Positions 8,916-16,995 of a DNA stretch of 64,000 nucleotides are shown one piece after another. The notes beneath the pieces were generated by a model. That model ran no database searches and was not told the DNA's origin. It saw nothing but the letters and a program-made list of their open reading frames with translations. Each line of letters starts with the position of its first letter. The stretch's first letter is position 1. This stretch comes from Salinigranum rubrum (GTDB lineage: Archaea; Halobacteriota; Halobacteria; Halobacteriales; Haloferacaceae): assembly GCF_002906575.1 (NCBI RefSeq), contig NZ_CP026311.1, positions 62,001 through 126,000 of the forward strand, read 5' to 3'. Made by a program: the position numbers and the translations under genes.

Positions 8916-10007
8916 TCAGGCATGCCCTCCATGCTGTACTGTCCGCCCGATAGTGTATCCGGCTTCAAGGAGGGTATCAGAGAACGCAGCGCTACTGAAA
9001 AGCTCCTGTATATGATGGACACCAGACGGGTGTGACGGGCCCAACGTCTCCACGACGCGAGCGGTGACCAGTGCCGTCGCACGGGCCTGATCTGGTCCTC
9101 GAATCCACCGCTCGATATCCGTTACTCGGCCGTTTGCCCGACCACGAACCTTCGTTTTGACCACTGACTCGTCGGACCCGAACCAGACAGCCTCGGTCAA
9201 GTTAACTATTCTATCAACCCCGAGCAACGATACAGCTGGCTGATACAGTCCGGTACGACGTAATAGCGCCAGATACCGCGTGACGAGACGAGAGTCGTAA
9301 CACAGTCGACTCTCGATTATTGGGATATCCGTTGTCCGAGCAAGTACATGTTGATCAGCGAGATTTGCACGGTACGCTCGACGTCGACCCCACCCAGGAA
9401 TATCGACCTGCCGTGGGTCAGTCAAACCGGCCACCGACATAGACTCGCCGTCAACTCGAATCGAGAACTGGCCAAGGGCGTCCTCGACGGTCCATTTAAC
9501 TGTATCTGGACCGAAGGCCTCTCCGATACCTAACAACAGGGTGATGTCCGCTCGGTCGACGGAATCGAGTTCCGCTATTGCTTCAGCCACGAAGAGATTC
9601 GTCATTCCGGGGGAGAGTCCGACACTGAGTACGGCGGTCGCCTCCCGTTTGCGAGCGAGATCATCGAACGATTCGATCGCTTGGAGCAGTGCGTCCGTCG
9701 GCGAGATGTCGACGTAGTCGATGCCGCGCTCGAGACAGGCCTCCGCGAACCGTGGTGTATCTTGGTCCAAGCACATCACTACCATTCCCACGCCGGCGAG
9801 AGCGTCTGCATAGCCCGTCCTCTCACTGACATCGAGCGTCTGGGGTTTGACACCATGGACAGACGCTGAAAAACGGCGTGCCTTTTTTGGAGATCGGCCT
9901 GCAGCGAGAATTTCTCTCTGTGTACGGGCTGCGAGCTCAGTACAGACAGTCCGGCCGATAGTGCCGTAACCTCCGACGACAAGAACAGATGCGTCATCCC
10001 TGGACAT
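8916..10007 (-). CDS. saccharopine dehydrogenase-like NAD(P)-dependent oxidoreductase
   Basis: 363 residues. The N-terminal Rossmann motif VLVVGGYGTIGRTV (residues 8-21) and the following AAGRSPKKAR, ...MVVMCLDQDTPRFAEACLE and GIDYVDISPT segments are typical of the saccharopine dehydrogenase NADP-binding domain family. That family also includes trans-acting enoyl reductases and carboxynorspermidine dehydrogenases, so the substrate is unknown. A 14-bp palindrome lies 37 bases before its ATG; the same palindrome precedes the HTH regulator gene directly upstream, implying shared control. Confidence 0.75.
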   Translation of the reverse strand: MSRDDASVLVVGGYGTIGRTVCTELAARTQREILAAGRSPKKARRFSASVHGVKPQTLDVSERTGYADALAGVGMVVMCLDQDTPRFAEACLERGIDYVDISPTDALLQAIESFDDLARKREATAVLSVGLSPGMTNLFVAEAIAELDSVDRADITLLLGIGEAFGPDTVKWTVEDALGQFSIRVDGESMSVAGLTDPRQVDIPGWGRRRAYRANLADQHVLARTTDIPIIESRLCYDSRLVTRYLALLRRTGLYQPAVSLLGVDRIVNLTEAVWFGSDESVVKTKVRGRANGRVTDIERWIRGPDQARATALVTARVVETLGPSHPSGVHHIQELFSSAAFSDTLLEAGYTIGRTVQHGGHA

Positions 10008-10043
10008 AGTGGAACGCCGTGACGTGGAAGTGTAGCGTCAACG

Positions 10044-10057
10044 CCGAGTATACTCGG
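10044..10057. promoter_or_regulatory. perfect 14-bp palindrome, candidate operator
   Basis: CCGAGTATACTCGG is fully self-complementary and lies between the regulator stop and the oxidoreductase ATG. An identical copy occurs at 10762-10775. Its TATA core overlaps the expected promoter position. Confidence 0.65.
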
Positions 10058-10067
10058 GGGAGACTCA

Positions 10068-10730
10068 TTAGATAGCCTCTTTGTCGAGATAGCGTGGGAG
10101 CAGATTGGCTTCGATTCGTTGGAGTTGTTCCGAGACCGTCGCGGGGGCTCGCTCAACCGCCTCGGCAATCTCTTCGTGTGTCGCTTCTCGTGGAACCTCG
10201 TAGTAACCTAACTTGACGGCGGCTTCGAATACGTCGCGTTGCCGCTCGGTGAGCAGGTCCTCAAGCTGGCCACCGCCAGGAACGTACTCACCGACGCGCT
10301 CTGGATAGAGGTCGATTCCGGGTGGGATGTCCGCAGTGATTTGTGTGATTGCGGAGTCCGTTCCGACGACGGTGAGGCGTATGCCTCGGTCGGTGTATTC
10401 ATCGGTGTATTCGATCGGTGGAGCAAGGACGAGTGAATACGCCGTGAGGATGTAGAACAGGCTCGTCATCGATGGTGACTGGCTGTACACCATATACGCG
10501 AGCCCAGTCTCGCGTGTCACGGCAAAATCTTGGACCGACTCTTCGGCTGCGAGAAGTCGTTCAAGCATTTCCATATCTCCCGAAAATGCACTCAACTCGA
10601 CGAACTGCTCGCCAATTCGATTGATTTGGTGTGTCGTGTCTATCGTTACGGCAGGAGTGTCTTCGATGGCAGTCTCAAGTGGATGGAGAGCCCCATCGTT
10701 CCAGACCAGAACTCCAGAGGCGAATCGCAT
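10068..10730 (-). CDS. bacterio-opsin-activator-type HTH regulator
   Basis: 220 residues from the ATG at 10730 (MRFASGVLVW); the longer open frame would run across the palindrome and is less likely. The C-terminal LTERQRDVFEAAVKLGYYEVPREATHEEIAEAVERAPATVSE-type region is the HTH_10 domain (last ~60 residues). The N-terminal ~150 residues form the poorly characterised ligand or sensor part. Its own promoter and that of the next minus-strand gene share the 14-bp palindrome, suggesting autoregulation plus control of the oxidoreductase, and possibly of the divergent SRPBCC gene. Confidence 0.8.
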   Translation of the reverse strand: MRFASGVLVWNDGALHPLETAIEDTPAVTIDTTHQINRIGEQFVELSAFSGDMEMLERLLAAEESVQDFAVTRETGLAYMVYSQSPSMTSLFYILTAYSLVLAPPIEYTDEYTDRGIRLTVVGTDSAITQITADIPPGIDLYPERVGEYVPGGGQLEDLLTERQRDVFEAAVKLGYYEVPREATHEEIAEAVERAPATVSEQLQRIEANLLPRYLDKEAI

Positions 10731-10761
10731 AGTGGTCCGTGGGCTGCCGTGAGTATTAACC

Positions 10762-10775
10762 CCGAGTATACTCGG
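10762..10775. promoter_or_regulatory. second copy of the 14-bp palindrome in a divergent promoter
   Basis: CCGAGTATACTCGG, identical to 10044-10057. It sits about 32 bases from the regulator ATG (minus strand) and 39 bases from the SRPBCC ATG (plus strand), so one bound dimer could affect both directions. Confidence 0.65.
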
Positions 10776-10813
10776 ATACACTCCCAATCGCATCGGCCCT
10801 AAACTGAGAGAAT

Positions 10814-11320
10814 ATGATCGAAGCAAGCGCCGCGGTCAGAATCGATGCGTCACCGGCAACAGTCTGGTCGTTTCTGGAGGAGTTCGAAACCCTCTGGGAA
10901 AAGTCTAATCCAGATCACGACGGGACATGGGTCGTCATGGATCCGAAGAAGCCACTCCGGGACGGGCTCCGATTCTATCAGCGGGAGTGGGTCGGACCGG
11001 TTAAAGGGATAATCAAGGCAGATCTCCGTGATGTCGTCGAAGAGAGGCGGTTCAGTTGGATCGGTACGTGTACGTATACCCTGCCCCCGTTCCCGCTCGC
11101 GTTCACCGTCGAAGAGGGAGGGACCATACAACTCGAGCCGACAGACGGACAAACACGCCTCTCCCACCGCGTCTGGGCCCGCGTACCACCGACAATCCTC
11201 GGGAGAGTTCTTCAGGGGGTGCTACCCATCCTTGGAGACATCGAACAGGAAGCCTACGAACACACCCTCGTCGAGTTGGAATACTTCAAGGACGTGATCG
11301 AGAATGATACCGGGAATTGA
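10814..11320 (+). CDS. SRPBCC (START-like) ligand-binding family protein
   Basis: 168 residues. The N-terminal EASAAVRIDASPATVWSFLEEFE is the standard opening of polyketide cyclase/SRPBCC proteins. The C-terminal helix GVLPILGDIEQEAYEHTLVELEYFK fits the fold. There is no signal peptide. It is divergent from the HTH regulator and shares the palindromic intergenic region, so it probably belongs to the same regulon. The ligand is unknown. It ends one base before the convergent arylsulfotransferase-like gene. Confidence 0.7.
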   Translation: MIEASAAVRIDASPATVWSFLEEFETLWEKSNPDHDGTWVVMDPKKPLRDGLRFYQREWVGPVKGIIKADLRDVVEERRFSWIGTCTYTLPPFPLAFTVEEGGTIQLEPTDGQTRLSHRVWARVPPTILGRVLQGVLPILGDIEQEAYEHTLVELEYFKDVIENDTGN

Positions 11321-12643
11321 TTAGCTTCGAATACTGTCAATTCCCCCGCCGACGATGAGCAGTGTCGAAACAACCGTCACTCCGAGTTGTGGCTCTCGAA
11401 ACCAGAAGGGTGTCGAGGGAATGATGGCTCGAAGGCCGACCAGTAATAATGAGAGAACCGGCACGTCGGCATCAGGACTAGCGACGTCACCACCCTTATT
11501 CGTGTACATCGGCCCACCGACAGATTCACCGACCGGGAGCCGGTCCGCTTCGTACGGAATACGCTCGGTTTGGAAACTCCAAACTACCCTTCCAGATTCG
11601 TTGACTTCGACGAGCCGACGATTCAATGTGTCTGTGATTAACGTGTTCCCGTTCGAGAGGCGGTCCGCATCCCGAGGCCAGTTCAAGGGAATATCTCCCG
11701 CACTGTCGAGAATCCAAGCAGGTTCCCAATTCCCGTCCTCGGTTTGGTGCAGTTCGACGACACGGTCGTTCTCGCTATCAGCGACGAGGACGGCATCATC
11801 CCCGAGCCACTGAGGGTTGTGCTGGTGGTTGAGCACGTCGGGGTCACCACATCGAATATCGCCATCACTGTCATAGTCGGCTAACTGGCCTGATTTCCGA
11901 CAGTTGGCATCGTTTGAATCGGTCGTGTCCTCGTTGATGACGTCGACGACACCCTCACCGCGCTCGATGACGAGAAGTTGGTTTGCATTCCGTACTGAGA
12001 CAAGATAGCGCCCGGTGCTGATGACATCCACGTCGTTGATGTGCAGCCAGTCGGTCGTCGTCGGATCTTGTGGGGCGTCGTAGAACGAACTCGCATTCCA
12101 CTGCCACGTGACTTCGCCGTTCCTGACAGTAAATATACGCTCGTACTCCATATCCGTCACGAGGTATTCTCCTGTCTGAAGTCGTTCGACATCGTGGACT
12201 TCGCTGTTCTTGTTCGTTCGGACCGGGAAGCTATACTCCGAAAGCACCTGTGGCTGTTGCCCGGGGTCAATGACTCGGAATCCCGTCCGGGTACAGGGAG
12301 ATTCGTACGGTCCGCACGAAGTATATCCGCTGTCCATGAACCCAGCTAAGACAGTCCCATTCTCCGTTTTTGTCACGTCGAAATAGCTTTCAGCGCTAGA
12401 TTCACGCCATGTCGTGTTCGTACCGTTGAGGAGGTAGACGCTCCCGTATTCGTGCCAGCCTGGGCCACCTCCCTGAGACCCGACCAAGGTTCGGGCTGTT
12501 TGATCTGTTTCCGAGGCCGTCCCAATCGCCGGGGCGAGCAGTGCGCTGCTAACAACGGTGAGAGCAAACAAACCCACGCCGAGAAGGATTAGATAGCTAC
12601 CCCGATGGAGATCGGGCACAGTAAAGTTCGGGACGAGGTTCAT
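11321..12643 (-). CDS. arylsulfotransferase-family (ASST) beta-propeller membrane protein
   Basis: 440 residues. An N-terminal hydrophobic segment (YLILLGVGLFALTVVSSALLA) acts as signal or anchor and a C-terminal helix pair follows the propeller. Repeats such as EVHDVERLQTGEYLVTDM, WLHINDVDVISTGRYLVSVR, VLNHQHNPQWLGDDAVLVAD and WPRDADRLSNGNTLITDT match archaeal arylsulfotransferase (PF05935/PF14269) blades, with His residues in HDV/HIND/HNP contexts. Haloarchaeal members are of unproven activity. It overlaps the next upstream gene by 4 bases, forming an operon with it and a winged-helix regulator. Confidence 0.75.
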   Translation of the reverse strand: MNLVPNFTVPDLHRGSYLILLGVGLFALTVVSSALLAPAIGTASETDQTARTLVGSQGGGPGWHEYGSVYLLNGTNTTWRESSAESYFDVTKTENGTVLAGFMDSGYTSCGPYESPCTRTGFRVIDPGQQPQVLSEYSFPVRTNKNSEVHDVERLQTGEYLVTDMEYERIFTVRNGEVTWQWNASSFYDAPQDPTTTDWLHINDVDVISTGRYLVSVRNANQLLVIERGEGVVDVINEDTTDSNDANCRKSGQLADYDSDGDIRCGDPDVLNHQHNPQWLGDDAVLVADSENDRVVELHQTEDGNWEPAWILDSAGDIPLNWPRDADRLSNGNTLITDTLNRRLVEVNESGRVVWSFQTERIPYEADRLPVGESVGGPMYTNKGGDVASPDADVPVLSLLLVGLRAIIPSTPFWFREPQLGVTVVSTLLIVGGGIDSIRS

Positions 12644-12918
12644 CTTTGGATATACAGCGAATACATAATGACCGCGAGGCCAAGGGCAACGAATAGACTG
12701 TTGATGAGTACGCCAAGTGCCAATCCGACAGAAAAGAACTGATTGGCCACACCAGTCAAGATTGCCCCGAATGTGATGATACCGAACCCAACACCAAGAA
12801 CGCGTAGCGAATGCTCACCAGTCCGTCGATAAGCTTTAAACGCGATATAGGTAATCCCACCACCGAGAAGCAGGATGATTAATTTGACAGCTGCAATGGC
12901 CGTGATAACGCTGTTCAT
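12640..12918 (-). CDS. small three-helix membrane protein (DUF7521-like)
   Basis: 92 residues with three helices (AAVKLIILLLGGGITYIAFKAY, LGVGFGIITFGAILTGVA, ALGVLINSLFVALGLAVIMYSL). ATG/stop overlaps of 4 bases with both neighbours show tight translational coupling with the winged-helix gene upstream and the ASST-like gene downstream. From memory it matches the haloarchaeal DUF7521 membrane family often found next to such regulators. The function is unknown. Confidence 0.65.
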   Translation of the reverse strand: MNSVITAIAAVKLIILLLGGGITYIAFKAYRRTGEHSLRVLGVGFGIITFGAILTGVANQFFSVGLALGVLINSLFVALGLAVIMYSLYIQR

Positions 12919-13292
12919 ACTTCGTCCCCCATCATCGACCAGATATCTGCAAGCCGTTCGTCGGTGGATTGCGGCGTCCGGTCGACATTCACAGTAAACA
13001 CACCTGTGTCGTCCATCGAAATCGTGACGTCCTCGAACGAACGTTCGTAGTAGGTGACCCGTCCACCGCCAGGATTGATGGTCTCCTGTTCCCGGACGAG
13101 GGAGGCGAAACTGAGGAGTTCTAATTTACGATACAGCGTCGACTTGGGGATGTCACATGCGTCGAGGAGTTCGTTTGCAGTCATTGGTTCGATAGTTTCC
13201 CGGAGAATAGCCCGACATGCGGGATCATCCAGTGCATCCAGGACGTCCTGCAACTCTGGGGAGTCCTCGGGTGACACTGAATTATCTCCCAT
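12915..13292 (-). CDS. winged-helix (ArsR-like) transcriptional regulator
   Basis: 125 residues from the ATG at 13292 (MGDNSVSPEDSP). The longer open frame to 13577 is basic and non-halophilic and was not used. A winged-helix domain spans LQDVLDALDDPACRAILRETI...MTANELLDACDIPKSTLYRKLELL; a beta-rich C-terminus follows (VTYYERSFEDVTISMD). This domain pair is common in haloarchaeal regulators encoded with DUF7521-type membrane proteins. It probably controls its own operon. Confidence 0.75.
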   Translation of the reverse strand: MGDNSVSPEDSPELQDVLDALDDPACRAILRETIEPMTANELLDACDIPKSTLYRKLELLSFASLVREQETINPGGGRVTYYERSFEDVTISMDDTGVFTVNVDRTPQSTDERLADIWSMMGDEV

Positions 13293-13443
13293 TATTCGAT
13301 AATAGGTATTCCACGGGATATGATGTCTGATTGCCAGCGAGGCACCCCGTCGATCCCACGGCGTCATCCAGGCTTGTGGTTTCAGAGTCATGACAGCCGT
13401 TCCATCCAAAGAGAGCGAACATAGTGACACAGTTGTGAAGTGG

Positions 13444-13671
13444 TTACGATTCGTACTGGGTTTTGAGTCGTTGTTCGCCCGCGTCGGTAATCTCGTAGAG
13501 ACCCCTCCCACGCGGAACAATACAGTCCTCACTATGGAGATGAGCACACGCTTGGTCAATGGTGATTGGGTGTCCATCGACGGCGTTCGTGATTTCCATC
13601 ACATGACAAGGTGATCCGTCAACGAGCAACTCTAATACCTCAATTTCGGTCTGTATTGAGAACTCACTCAT
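13444..13671 (-). CDS. small winged-helix DNA-binding protein
   Basis: 75 residues from the ATG at 13671 (MSEFSIQTEIEVLELL). An upstream ATG at 13734 would overlap the tfb stop but adds non-acidic sequence. HVMEITNAVDGHPITIDQACAHLHSEDCIVPRGRGLYEITDAGEQRL has the helix-turn-helix and wing pattern of haloarchaeal PhiH1-repressor-like proteins. It lies downstream of tfb in the same direction. Confidence 0.6.
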   Translation of the reverse strand: MSEFSIQTEIEVLELLVDGSPCHVMEITNAVDGHPITIDQACAHLHSEDCIVPRGRGLYEITDAGEQRLKTQYES

Positions 13672-13730
13672 GGTAGGTACTGTATCACTGGTAACTGTGT
13701 AGCTGTCCTCCGTCCGCAGAGACTTGCCGG

Positions 13731-14690
13731 TCACCCATGCTCTGCGTACACCTCAAGAAGCTCCTGATACCGGTTCCGGATTGTGACTCGACTCACATGA
13801 GCCACCTCACTCACTGTTTCCTGTGTGAGTTGCTCATTCGTGAGATGAGTCGCAGCGTACAGAGCGGCAGCCGCCAACCCGGCCGGACTCTTCCCACTGT
13901 GGACAGCATTATTCGTAGCTACCTCAAGCAGTTCTCGCGAGCGCCGTTCTGCTTCGTCGCTCACGTCAAGCGATGATGCGAATTGCGGGATATATTGCGT
14001 GGGGTCCTCCGGCTTGATCTCGAGGCCGAGTTCTCGAGACAGATATCGGTACGCTCGCTGGATCCGGATTTTTTCGACACGGCTGACGTCGGCGAATTCA
14101 CTCAGCGGCCGTGGCATACCGTGCTGTCGGGCAGCCGCGTACAAGGACGCCGTCGACATTCCTTCGATCGAGCGACCGGGGAGCAGGTTCTGCTCTACAG
14201 CACGCCGATACAGGACGCCTGCAGTTTCCCGAACCGATTCCGGAAGTCCCAGAGCGGACGCCATCCGGCTGATCTCCCCGAGCGCTTGTTTGAGATTCCG
14301 CTCGTGGGCATCCTTCGTCCGGAACCGCTCGTCCCACGTCCGAAGGCGCTGTAATTGAGCACGTTTGCGACCGGAGACGGCTTGTCCGTATGCATCTTTG
14401 TCCTGCCAACCGATAGTCGTACTCAGGCCCTTATCGTGCATCAGCTGCGTCGTGGGAGCACCGACCCGACTCTTTTCATCGCGTTCGTCCGACGTGAAAG
14501 CACGCCACTCCGGGCCGTGGTCGATTGGATCATCTTCAAAAACCAACCCACAGCTTTCGCAGGTCGCCTCACCGCTGTCGCTATTCAGGGTGATATGGCC
14601 CTGACACTCGGGACAGGTATTGTCGTTAGCAGACTTCACCTCACGGTCGCGTTCATCAATTGATCGTTTCTGGGTATGTTCTTGAGCCAT
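13731..14690 (-). CDS. tfb: transcription initiation factor TFIIB
   Basis: 319 residues, full length for archaeal TFB. The N-terminal zinc ribbon (CPECQGHITLNSDSGEATCESCG, two C-x2-C pairs) is followed by the B-reader region and two cyclin-like repeats with the usual SIEGMSTASLYAAARQ and KSPAGLAAAALYAAT signatures. TFB recruits RNA polymerase to TBP-bound promoters. Haloarchaea carry several tfb paralogues, often on plasmids, that specialise in stress or niche gene sets. The start may be either ATG of the MM pair (14693 or 14690). Confidence 0.93.
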   Translation of the reverse strand: MAQEHTQKRSIDERDREVKSANDNTCPECQGHITLNSDSGEATCESCGLVFEDDPIDHGPEWRAFTSDERDEKSRVGAPTTQLMHDKGLSTTIGWQDKDAYGQAVSGRKRAQLQRLRTWDERFRTKDAHERNLKQALGEISRMASALGLPESVRETAGVLYRRAVEQNLLPGRSIEGMSTASLYAAARQHGMPRPLSEFADVSRVEKIRIQRAYRYLSRELGLEIKPEDPTQYIPQFASSLDVSDEAERRSRELLEVATNNAVHSGKSPAGLAAAALYAATHLTNEQLTQETVSEVAHVSRVTIRNRYQELLEVYAEHG

Positions 14691-14865
14691 CATACTATCG
14701 GCGTATAGGGGGTTTCCCTACAAACCGTGGGTCTTCTTAACAGTGCCGTGGGACGGCTCCTCAATGAATAGCAGGCGGTGTCCCACTCACTGGGAATCCG
14801 GCCTAACACTTTGTTTCCAAGACATCAACTCATCACATCGCGAATCGGAGTCCCTACCCAATATT

Positions 14866-15381
14866 ATGTCTCAAGCCCGAGCTCGCTGGCACTACTTGCG
14901 AACCACGATTTCACGGATTCCTGTCGAGTACAGGCATATCGCCGGTTTCACGCTACTAGTGACGTATATCGTGATGCTTCTCGGGGCCTACACTAGTGCA
15001 ATCGGTGCTGGACTTTCCTGTCCCGATTGGCCGACCTGCTACGGGACGTGGGTTCCCTTCCTTCAACCCGAGATCATTGCTAACTCGCCATACTCTGCAC
15101 TCCAAATCTTCGCAGAGTGGGCTCACCGTGGACTGGCGATGACGGCCGGAGTTCTGATCGTCGGCACGACCTTTGGAGCGTGGGTGACACACCGTAATAC
15201 CCCGATTGTCAAATGGTCGGCCACGGCCGCTCTCGCCCTCCTTCCGTTACAGGTTATCCTCGGAGGATTGACCGTCACGGAGGATCTCCAACCAATCATC
15301 GTGACGACCCATCTCGGCGTGGCAATTCTTATTCTCCTCTGTCTCCTGACGACTTTCCTCGTCGCATATCTCCGCCGCTAA
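14866..15381 (+). CDS. ctaA: compact heme A synthase (CtaA/COX15 family)
   Basis: 171 residues from ATG 14866 (MSQARARW); the preceding open frame to 14743 looks non-coding. There are about four to five helices. The family signature YTSAIGAGLSCPDWPTCYG follows the first helix, and EWAHRGLAM and TTHLGVAIL supply candidate heme-ligand histidines. At half the length of bacterial CtaA it resembles the compact archaeal heme A synthase. It would convert heme O to heme A for a terminal oxidase. The DsbA/DsbB-type genes that follow fit respiratory-complex assembly. Confidence 0.8.
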   Translation: MSQARARWHYLRTTISRIPVEYRHIAGFTLLVTYIVMLLGAYTSAIGAGLSCPDWPTCYGTWVPFLQPEIIANSPYSALQIFAEWAHRGLAMTAGVLIVGTTFGAWVTHRNTPIVKWSATAALALLPLQVILGGLTVTEDLQPIIVTTHLGVAILILLCLLTTFLVAYLRR

Positions 15382-15486
15382 TGACACCTTGCGTATAAAA
15401 CAATGCCACAGATACCGACGATTGAGCTTACTACGAGAACACAACACGAGGCCTATGAAATCTGCCACTTGGAGTAGTGATCACGA

Positions 15487-16473
15487 ATGACTGCCCATAC
15501 TTGCCCGATCTGTACAGATCAATTCGAAACAGCTGGAGCAGCGCGTGACCACACATGGAACGTTCACAGCGCCTGCCATTATTGTGGCGAACAACTCGGT
15601 GACGAGACTGACGAGCACCTCTACAGACATTGGCTCGCCGCTCATCCCGACGACCTCTCACGTGTGGACTACAAACGGGCGGACGCAGCCGTCGATTCAC
15701 GCACGTTCTCAGAGCGGCTCTCCGAGGGAGGTGTCGGAGCTGCTGTCGGAGGACTGACCCGCCGACAGCTTCTCCTCGCCGGCGGTGGTGCCGCCACTGC
15801 CGGTTTCGTGATCGGCGCCACCGCTCTCTCTAACAATACGAGTACTGAACCGGAGGGCGGTGCGAATGCTGGAGGTGATATGGGTGCCGTTACCACTGCC
15901 CCGATTCCCGACTCGCCTGGAGACTTCCGTTATGCGACGATGGGGTCTGCTGATGCCGATGTCACGGTCACATACTTCGGGAGCTGGAAGTGTCCGTACT
16001 GCGCCCAGTTCAGTACGGAGATGCTTTCACAACTCGTGACGGACTACGTGGAACCAGGAACGATCGCGCTTGAGTTCCGCAATCTCGCATATATCGGTGG
16101 CGACCCGTTTTTAGGCCCCGATGCACCCGCAGCCGGCCAAGCCGGGTTAGCCGTCTGGAACACCAACCCAGCCTCGTACTGGGCGTTCCACGAATACGTG
16201 TTCCGGAATCAGCCACCCGAAGGCGACCAGTGGGCGACCGCCGAGAGACTGGTCGAGTTTGCTCAGGCCGCAGGCGTCTCCGAGACAGCGTCGATCCGCA
16301 CGGCGATCCAAGAAAATCAGTACGACGACGCGCTGCGGGCGACTGACAGGGCTGCGAGCGATACCGATGTCGACGCCACACCCACGCTCCTCATCGATGG
16401 CACGACGGTCAATCCACTCGGAAACGAAGAGCGAACAAGACAGATGATCGAAGATGCAACTGGGTCAAACTGA
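15487..16473 (+). CDS. DsbA-like thiol oxidoreductase with N-terminal zinc fingers and Tat-like signal
   Basis: 328 residues. Residues 1-60 hold Cys/His zinc fingers (CPICTDQF...HTWNVH and CHYCGEQL...H). A twin-arginine-like segment, LTRRQLLLAGGGAATAGFVIG, begins near residue 90, giving an unusual cytoplasmic-finger plus exported-domain order. The C-terminal thioredoxin-fold domain carries the active site WKCPYCAQF (about residue 169) and the cis-Pro region DATPTLLIDG, as in DsbA/DsbG. It overlaps the DsbB gene by 20 bases, so the pair should form an oxidative protein-folding system outside the membrane. Confidence 0.85.
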   Translation: MTAHTCPICTDQFETAGAARDHTWNVHSACHYCGEQLGDETDEHLYRHWLAAHPDDLSRVDYKRADAAVDSRTFSERLSEGGVGAAVGGLTRRQLLLAGGGAATAGFVIGATALSNNTSTEPEGGANAGGDMGAVTTAPIPDSPGDFRYATMGSADADVTVTYFGSWKCPYCAQFSTEMLSQLVTDYVEPGTIALEFRNLAYIGGDPFLGPDAPAAGQAGLAVWNTNPASYWAFHEYVFRNQPPEGDQWATAERLVEFAQAAGVSETASIRTAIQENQYDDALRATDRAASDTDVDATPTLLIDGTTVNPLGNEERTRQMIEDATGSN

Positions 16474-16897
16474 GTCATGGATGTCCGACGGACGATTCTG
16501 GCTTGCAGGTGGGGCAGGCGTCGCGGCGGTTGCGACCTTGGGAAGCCTCTGGTTCAGTCTCGGCCTCGGTCTCGTTCCGTGTACCCTCTGCTGGTACCAA
16601 CGTATCCTCATGTATCCGCTCGTCGTCGTTCTCGGCGTTGCCGCCCTCGAAAGTCACAACACAGTCTGGCGAACAGTCGTGCCACTATCCGTGGTGGGAG
16701 CTTCAATCGCGGGATATCACTCCGTACTCCAAGCAACGAAGGCCTCATGCACCTTTGCTGGTCCCTGTGCAGTCGTCCAGTGGCAGGCTCCGGTACTCGG
16801 ACTCACGATTCCGAATCTCTCACTGATCGCGTTCGTACTCGTGACGATTACAGTCCTCGCTGGATCGAACCTCGTCGAACCTGAACATCAGCTATGA
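16454..16897 (+). CDS. dsbB: DsbB-type disulfide bond formation membrane protein
   Basis: 147 residues, four helices. The first Cys pair lies in VPCTLCWYQR, the canonical DsbB motif, and the second in ASCTFAGPCAVVQW. It re-oxidises DsbA and passes electrons to quinone. The first ATG at 16454 overlaps dsbA by 20 bases; a second in-frame ATG at 16481 (MSDGRFW) lies just after the dsbA stop and could be the real start. Confidence 0.9.
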   Translation: MQLGQTESWMSDGRFWLAGGAGVAAVATLGSLWFSLGLGLVPCTLCWYQRILMYPLVVVLGVAALESHNTVWRTVVPLSVVGASIAGYHSVLQATKASCTFAGPCAVVQWQAPVLGLTIPNLSLIAFVLVTITVLAGSNLVEPEHQL

Positions 16898-16963
16898 ACA
16901 AAATCACTACCGCGGGAAGTCTTGGAATGAATAGCGCCGGAGTCGACCTATCGAAGCCAGCTT

Positions 16964-16980
16964 GTAGGGTGGAGCCCTAC
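16964..16980. terminator. small hairpin after dsbB
   Basis: GTAGGG (16964-16969) and CCCTAC (16975-16980) form a 6-bp stem with a 5-base loop in the dsbB-CPBP intergenic gap. No T-run follows, so a terminator role is a guess. Confidence 0.25.
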
Positions 16981-16995
16981 GCTCACATCTGATTA

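Noticed and set aside
8772-9035. Alternative frame continuing the DUF4345-like fragment
   Set aside because: The frame after the break does not show the expected membrane helices, so it does not rescue the gene.
13293-13577. N-terminal extension of the winged-helix regulator to 13577
   Set aside because: Basic, non-halophilic sequence without homology signals; the ATG at 13292 is followed by an acidic start and a complete domain.
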